Part shown: positions 58,831 through 64,000 of the stretch, piece after piece | Position numbering within the stretch: position 1 is the stretch's first letter | Layout of the letters: the number at the start of each line of letters is the position of its first letter | NCBI GenBank assembly: GCA_936432065.2 | Contig: OW386293.2 | Span: 107,715,795 to 107,779,794, forward strand | DNA length: 64,000 nucleotides | Direction of reading: 5' to 3' | DNA from: Rutpela maculata | Taxonomy: Eukaryota > Arthropoda > Insecta > Coleoptera > Cerambycidae | Made by a program: the position numbers and the translations under genes | Notes under the pieces: generated by a model | Database searches by the model: none | What the model saw: the letters and a program-made list of their open reading frames with translations, nothing else | Told to the model about the DNA's origin: nothing

Positions 58831-59599
58831 TGATTTGTTTATGTTGTGGAGTTCATCAGCTCAATTGATTGGAATAACGTCAATGAAATTTGAGGAGTTA
58901 AAATAATATTATTCAGATTACTCATTTCTTTAATAAATTCAAATAAAGCTGTTACTGTTTTACACCTGTCACTATAGTTATCGCAATTATTTAATTGTGC
59001 AGGTAATGTCAAAATTTTGTTTGACTAGTTAGAAATGGTGTTTTATTTGCAGTGTATTATGATTTATCAAGTAGTTGTCATTATATTAAATATTTGAACA
59101 AATTCTTAATGTTTAATGCTCGAGCTGAAAAGAAACAAAAATCATATTTTACTTTCTTCACACAGATACTTAAACCAATATAATAATAATAATATTATTA
59201 ATAATAACTAAATTTATTTATTTAAAAAAATAATAACAATAGAATTTTTTTAGCAAGATGAAAATACAAAAGAAGAATGAACTGTTACAAAAAACTGCCA
59301 CAATAACAGTGCATAATGTAGCATATGTTATTTATTATATAGTTAATATTTACATTGAAATGATATAAATAAATAAATAAATGAATAAACAGTATTTTCT
59401 TCAGTATTTTCTAATACATGATTTCATGTTGTATCTTACAATGTGTCTCCGGATGGTGTACTGCACTCTTGCAAACTTTCTAATTTTTTATTTGCCGTGA
59501 GAAAGTCACTCTTTGTACAAAATTTTGCTTGTTTTAGCAAGTCATAAACAGTTGTCAAACTTATAAATTATACAGGGTATTCTAAAAATTAGAAAATAA
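58831..59599. other. Unassigned AT-rich stretch
   Basis: No gene was seen. At 59540-59580 a word AGTCATAAACAGTTGTCAAACTTATAAATTATACAGGGTATTC matches one arm of the hairpin at 62580-62708, so this is a half copy of that MITE. ATT-rich simple repeats occur at 59180-59210. Confidence 0.45.
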
Positions 59600-62010
59600 T
59601 AATAATAATAATACATTTATTTTCCAACCACAAAAAATGTTATTTTACAAAAAGAAATTAAATATTTTTTTTCATATATGCAAGTGTAAATTTATATAAC
59701 AAAAAGAGGCATAAATTTAGTTCGGCTAATGAATAGCCCAAGTAAAAACGGATACAATGTGAAACAAAACCAAATATTTTCCTACATTACCAAAATTCAG
59801 AATTTTAACGTACTGAATATTTATCTGAGAATTATATAATGAAACGATACTTTAAGTAAACTTTCTTAAGATTGCCAGTTGAACAGGATATTTCTATAGG
59901 TCTTCTTGAAACTTGATATCGATAATGTTTTTATCCTTTCTGGAATTATGACATAATATTTTGCAATATTGTAAGCAAATGATCGTTGTAAAATGATGAC
60001 TTATGGGAGGAGATCGTTAGTAACTTTTTTGAGCAAATATTAATACTATGTGCAGTTCGCCTAAAGCAATTTTTTTAAATAGGTAAGGAGGAGTGTGTAG
60101 TTTATGATTTTATGATATAAAACAGATGTGTGTAATTTACGTCTGTTAGAAATGTTGAGCCACCTAGCAGCTTAAAGAGTGGTGTGATATTGCTTGCCTT
60201 CTACGTATACCAAAAATAAATCTAAGACACGAATTTTGCACTTTCTGTATACAACATTTAACAGATTCCTTTATACAAGAGTCATTCAAAGAGTCACAAT
60301 AATTAAAACACGATAGTAATAAGGAGTCACACAGTAATATTTTCAGGCCTCTATTGAAACAATATCTATTTGCACATAAAATTTTTAAATTACAGTAGCC
60401 TTTTTGGATACATTGTGTAATATGTTCTTAGAAACGTAAATCTCTGCCTAAAAAAACACCTAAATTCTTATATAAATTGTAATATTTGTAATAAAACCTC
60501 ATTTCCCACTTTTATTGCGAATTCTTGAGTAATTGTATCCCTTATACACTTCTTCCCGAATAACATGAAATATGACTTTGAAGAATTAATTTTAAGTGTA
60601 TGTTTTTTACAAAATTCCACAAGGTTCCCTAAATCTAAATTTATTAAAGTCACAGCTTCATTTGATCGACTGTGTGAAAAATTCATATAAATTTGAGTAT
60701 CGTCGGCATACATGTGAAATTTAAAATGACTTAAACATGAATTAATATTACAAGTGCATATCGAAAATAGTAATGGGCCTAATATGGACCCTTGTGGGAC
60801 CCCTTGCTTTAAATCTATAGAATTAGATGATTTCCTTTTATAAATTACAATTTGAAAAGGTAATTTTTATTAAATAAATAGCTTCGATACCAAATCCAAC
60901 AAATGAGAGAATTGAAAGCAAAATTTTGTGATTTATGGTCTCGAAAGCTTTTTAGAAATCTAAAAGAATAAGTGCAGTTCAATTACCACCATCTGTAGCT
61001 CTAAATGCCGAGAAGTGTGGTATTGCAGCTATATCCGGATCGAAAACCAGATTGTGTCATAGGTAAAATATCATATTTATTTAAAAAATCTTTAATTTGC
61101 GTCTTCATAATTATTTCTAACACCTTGGACATAGTGCACAGTATACTTATGGGGCGAAGGTCTTTTAGTTAGGATCTGCTACTTTAGGTAATGGTATCTT
61201 TTTTTTATCTATTTATTTAACGTCGGCCTATTTCCGCTAACAGGGCCTATCACCGACGCCAGGAGACGAGCTACCCCCAACCTGGAAATTTTGCCGAACC
61301 TCTTCCTTTAAGAAGAGTAGAGATCTTTTACTTGCCTAACATTTAATAGACAAGGGACCACCTGCTTTACATCCCCTCCGAAGGATGGTATATCCACTAC
61401 GTAATCCTCGTCTGAAATTACGTATCTTCCGCGTATACACTGATATACAAGCCGCTAGAAGGTGGGACGAGAACGCTGTATTTCCCAAGATGGGTCACCC
61501 ATCCAAGTACTAACCGCGCTCGACGTTGCTTCAACGGAATATCGACTGACATTCACATTGAAGTCGCCTCTACGCTCGCCCCGGCAATGGTATTATTAAT
61601 GCTTTTTTTCATGTTTCAGGAGAAACGTTATTTTTTACGCAAAAGTTTACAATGTGTAAACGGAGTAAATGGAGTATCAAATGAAGACAGAATAATTTTA
61701 AAAGTTTAATATTTATATTATCATATCCAGTTGCATTTGTTTTTATATTATTTATAATATTTTCTACTTCAGATTCGTTCACTTCCTTGAACGTAAATAG
61801 TCGGGTAAAGTTTGCTTTTCTGTGAGTATAATAGTTAGGTATGGAGTTCTGTGTCAATTACGAAATTATTATCAGTACACGAATTTAAAAAGTAATTATT
61901 TACCTTATTTATATGTTTTCTTAAAATGTTTTCTTAACCGCTTCTCAAGTCACCGAAGTAACTCCTTGAAAATCCAGAATGATTTTGTGTTAGGTAAAGA
62001 GAAACGAGGC
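59600..62010 (-). pseudogene. CR1-like LINE, reverse transcriptase region, split by a SINE
   Basis: Minus-strand order: a SFWIFKELLR-like block near 61990; VNNYFLNSCTDN; TFKEVNESEVENIINNIK (61770-61720); the 5S-derived SINE at 61198-61585; TALILLDF then KAFETINHKILL (about 60950); GVPQGSILGPLLFS (about 60790); MYADDTQIYM with an intact YADD at about 60699-60710; INSSKSYFMLFGKK; LGVFLGRDLRF; and QNSCLRFIFGIRRR (about 60240). There is no RNase H. The 3' end fades into an (ATT)n tail at about 59596-59614, typical of CR1-like LINEs. Several stops and shifts make it dead. Confidence 0.85.
61198..61585 (-). mobile_element. 5S rRNA-derived SINE (SINE3-like) inserted in the LINE
   Basis: AATGGTAT flanks it exactly (61190-61197 and 61586-61593). 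On the minus strand the head contains GAAGCAACGTCGAGCGCGG, TTAGTACTTGGATGGGTGACC and CTTGGGAA, matching the 3' half of 5S rRNA including the internal promoter C box (GGATGGGTGACC). A roughly 270 bp body follows, ending in an A-rich TTAAATAAATAGATAAAAA tail. Total 388 bp. A true 5S gene is excluded because the 5' half of 5S rRNA is missing and the flanks show retrotransposition. Confidence 0.8.
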
Positions 62011-62072
62011 CCTACAGCTTATAGTGGAGTCCGAACCACTTCTTGGGGATAATTTTATAATTAAAATTATTT

Positions 62073-62161
62073 CGCGATGAGCAGGGATTGAACCTGCTTC
62101 GCTAGGTACGCCAGTATGCAAGCTAGACGCTAGACGCGCTAAACCACTGAGCTACCGTCCC
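62073..62161 (-). repeat. tRNA-like SINE head
   Basis: The minus strand reads GGGACGGTAGCTCAGTGGTTTAGCGC with an A box (TAGCTCAGTGG, 62144-62154) and then GCAGGTTCAATCCCTGC, a T-arm with a perfect B box (GGTTCAATCCC, 62084-62094). The anticodon-like loop holds TGC. However CTAGCGTCTAG is a local duplication in the anticodon arm, and the 3' side (CATCGCGA) does not pair with GGGACGG, so a working tRNA is unlikely. A non-tRNA body probably continues to about 62012. Confidence 0.55.
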
Positions 62162-62579
62162 AATAATCTATCTATCTTGTAAGTTATAGTATTATTTTTT
62201 GTTTTATTTATTATTTATAAATATTCTTCTAGATTTGCCCGACTTGCTGCAAATTGTAATTGCAAAGATTTGTAATAATCCCATTGTGTCGGAATTTTAC
62301 TTTTTTGAAATTTTTAAGAGCCGTGTCTTAAGTTTTATCATAAATTTGATGTTATCTGTTATCCACGGTTTTTTCTTGACTTGTCTTTCTTGACTTTAAG
62401 CAAACTACCTTTTTTACATATTTTTGTTGAAAATTTTATTTAACAAAGTTTCAATTATGAAGAAAAACTTAAATGCGGAATTTAGATGCAAAATATGGAA
62501 ATGGCAATTTTCCGCACACTTGTAAACTTCATTCAAAAAGTCATTTTTTTTATAAAAGGTTTTGCTTGTCTTGGGAAGT
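62162..62579. other. Unassigned AT-rich stretch
   Basis: No gene or repeat structure was recognised. The minus strand may hold very degraded upstream parts of the LINE at 59600-62010. Confidence 0.3.
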
Positions 62580-62708
62580 CATAAACAGTTGTCAAACTTA
62601 GGATAAATTATGTAGGATATTCTAAAAATCAGAAAATATGAAATCGATTTACCTCGCATAAATCGAATACCCTGTATAATTTATCTTAAGTTTGATAACT
62701 GTTTATGA
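62580..62708. repeat. Hairpin MITE (GTCATAAACAGTTGTCAAACTTA arms)
   Basis: GTCATAAACAGTTGTCAAAC, ATAAATTATGTAGGATATTC and the complementary GAATACCCTGTATAATTTAT, GTTTGATAACTGTTTATGAC form about 45 bp arms around an AT-rich loop. A half copy lies at 59540-59585. Confidence 0.7.
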
Positions 62709-62969
62709 CTCGATCTATAAGTATTGCTCTATGTACACCTATTTGCGAGACGCCCTGTATAGAGAATGCAACCTTTTATTTTTCTAGAATATCCAAAGAT
62801 TGTATTTATGAGTATGAAGCATTAACTACAATCAAGGATCTTATTTCTACAAAAAGAATATACTCTATGCCATATTTGAGCTCTTATTGAACGAATATTA
62901 CTCGGCATGTCATAAATCAACGTATTGAGTACAGTATCTTTCCAGATATCTGAAAGGAAACGTGAGTTA

Positions 62970-63590
62970 AGCCTCCAAATAAAATAAGCTACCCAACAAC
63001 TTACAGTGACTTCCGTCCCATATGTTTGTTGCCTGTTATGTCTAAAATAATATAACGTTTATTACTCAATCAGATGATGCCCTACCTTAATGGGGATAAT
63101 ATTATATCATCAAATCATTCTGGTTTAGTGTGCGTCACGACACCACAATTACAATGCATACAGTTAATGCTGACATTAGGGGTTATGAATCTAGTTAAAT
63201 TAAGCCATTTGTGATGCATGAATACTTAAAGCGTTTGGCACTATTAATCGCAGTTTATTTTTGTTAAAATCAATATTTGTGACTTTCGCAACATTTTTTT
63301 TAATTTAATGATGTTTTATAGTAGAGTTTTAAACGATTCAATATCCAAATCAAAGCATTTATAGGCTGGGATGCCTCAAAATTCAATACTAGTGCCGTTA
63401 CTTTTTGTATTTTACGTTGATGATTTAAAAAATATCGTGTCAATCACATTATTACTTAGTTCACAAATGTACTTAATCTTTGACATGGGGAATATCGACC
63501 AATCAAATACTAAAATTATTGACATTGAAAATCTTGTAGGATATGTCCTACCAAATGCCACACATTTGGGGGTAAAGGAAGTAGTACTAG
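62970..63590 (+). pseudogene. LINE reverse transcriptase remnant
   Basis: The plus strand has SYPTTYSDFRPICLLPVMSK (62985-63045), the conserved 'P....dyRPI.LLpv.SKi' block at the start of LINE reverse transcriptases, followed by a stop and NQMMPYLNGDNIISSNHSGL. After a closed region, GMPQNSILVPLLFVFYVDDL (63369-63430) gives the 'G.PQGs.LgPlLF..Y.nDl' block, with Gly-Ser replaced by Asn-Ser. The expected YADD segment should follow but is missing; FDMGNIDQSN stands near its place. It is a dead copy of a CR1/Jockey-type LINE. Confidence 0.75.
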
Positions 63591-63600
63591 GATAATAGTT

Positions 63601-64000
63601 TTTACTCAAAGATTTCTTCTCTCAAACCATTGTACATTGTTAATGAACAAATATCTGGTGTGGATAACATTTTATGAAGAACAAAATAGAATAAAATAGA
63701 ATAATGTTTACTATAAATCTTGATACTTTGACAATATTTTTTGTTATAAAAATGTATCAAATGAAAAATCTGCAGGAAACATATACTGATGTAATGCATA
63801 AAAATAAAATATATTAAATATGTGTCATAAAAAGTTTATAAAACAAACAAGGGTACAAAAAATGTATAATAGAAAAATAGACAACCACTTGATTTTCTTT
63901 TGAGGAATGTAATAACATTGAAATATTTACTGAAATCCACATTTTTATTTAGATAAATTGTAATGGAATAATTATTTATAGTGAAGTCAATAGTGGCTGA
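63601..64000. other. Unassigned AT-rich stretch to the window edge
   Basis: No gene or repeat was recognised beyond low-complexity A/T sequence (AATAGAATAAAATAGAATAA near 63687). Confidence 0.4.

Noticed and set aside
61490..61560. A 5S rRNA gene
   Set aside because: Only the 3' half matches, and the segment is inside a 388 bp unit with A-rich tail and target duplication, so it is a SINE.
62073..62161. A functional tRNA-Ala gene
   Set aside because: Acceptor arms do not pair and the anticodon arm carries a duplication, so it is annotated as SINE-like.

Overview
The window looks like AT-rich intergenic DNA from an invertebrate nuclear genome, most likely an insect. The case for an insect rests on the element families: a gag-pol-env errantivirus, hAT and Tc1/mariner elements, Jockey/R1-like and CR1-like LINEs, a 5S-derived SINE, and many small TA-flanked inverted-repeat elements. 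I found no convincing host protein-coding gene. Nearly everything recognisable is a mobile element or its remains, often one inside another. The order or species cannot be told from the sequence.

Layout. 1-4570: an old LINE on the minus strand, split by a nearly complete hAT transposon (353-3320). 4903-6012: a decayed hAT-like element. 6185-7744: a foldback with about 480 bp arms. 9806-11327 and 12890-14340: nested hairpins, foldbacks and short tandem repeats. 15275-16386: an inverted pair of about 125 bp tandem arrays, with a related single array at 49700-50167. 16880-19760: a diverged minisatellite split by about 2.2 kb. 21667-22888: a TA-flanked element carrying a TGTC microsatellite. 24819-27661: a foldback built from about 100 bp units. 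28380-29480: a LINE reverse-transcriptase remnant. 29523-38044: a full-length errantivirus with two 363 bp LTRs that look identical, with gag, pol and env. 39667-43080: a mariner-type element with long terminal inverted repeats. 43894-45479 and 56993-58828: two copies of one long-TIR family. 47211-48117: another foldback. 50170-53260: a transposon with GGGTGGCCCATCT ends and a large transposase-like gene. 53450-55720: a long foldback holding a broken gene with acidic nuclease-like motifs and a cysteine-rich tail. 59600-62010: a CR1-like LINE split by a 5S-derived SINE. 62073-62161: a tRNA-like SINE head. 62970-63590: another LINE fragment.

How the parts relate. The youngest element is the errantivirus: its LTRs match along their whole length and a TATA duplication flanks it. 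Its pol frame has one internal stop, and its env lacks an ATG of its own but can gain one by splicing from a leader donor at 30090. Several insertions can be dated relative to each other because the window also holds the uninterrupted sequence: hAT after LINE, SINE after LINE, a 706 bp CAGAGTGACC element after the second TAGCCCAG-family element, and a CACAGTGGCCCC element after a hairpin element. The two best candidates for poorly described systems are the GGGTGGCCC transposon (50170-53260) and the foldback with the nuclease-like gene (53450-55720).
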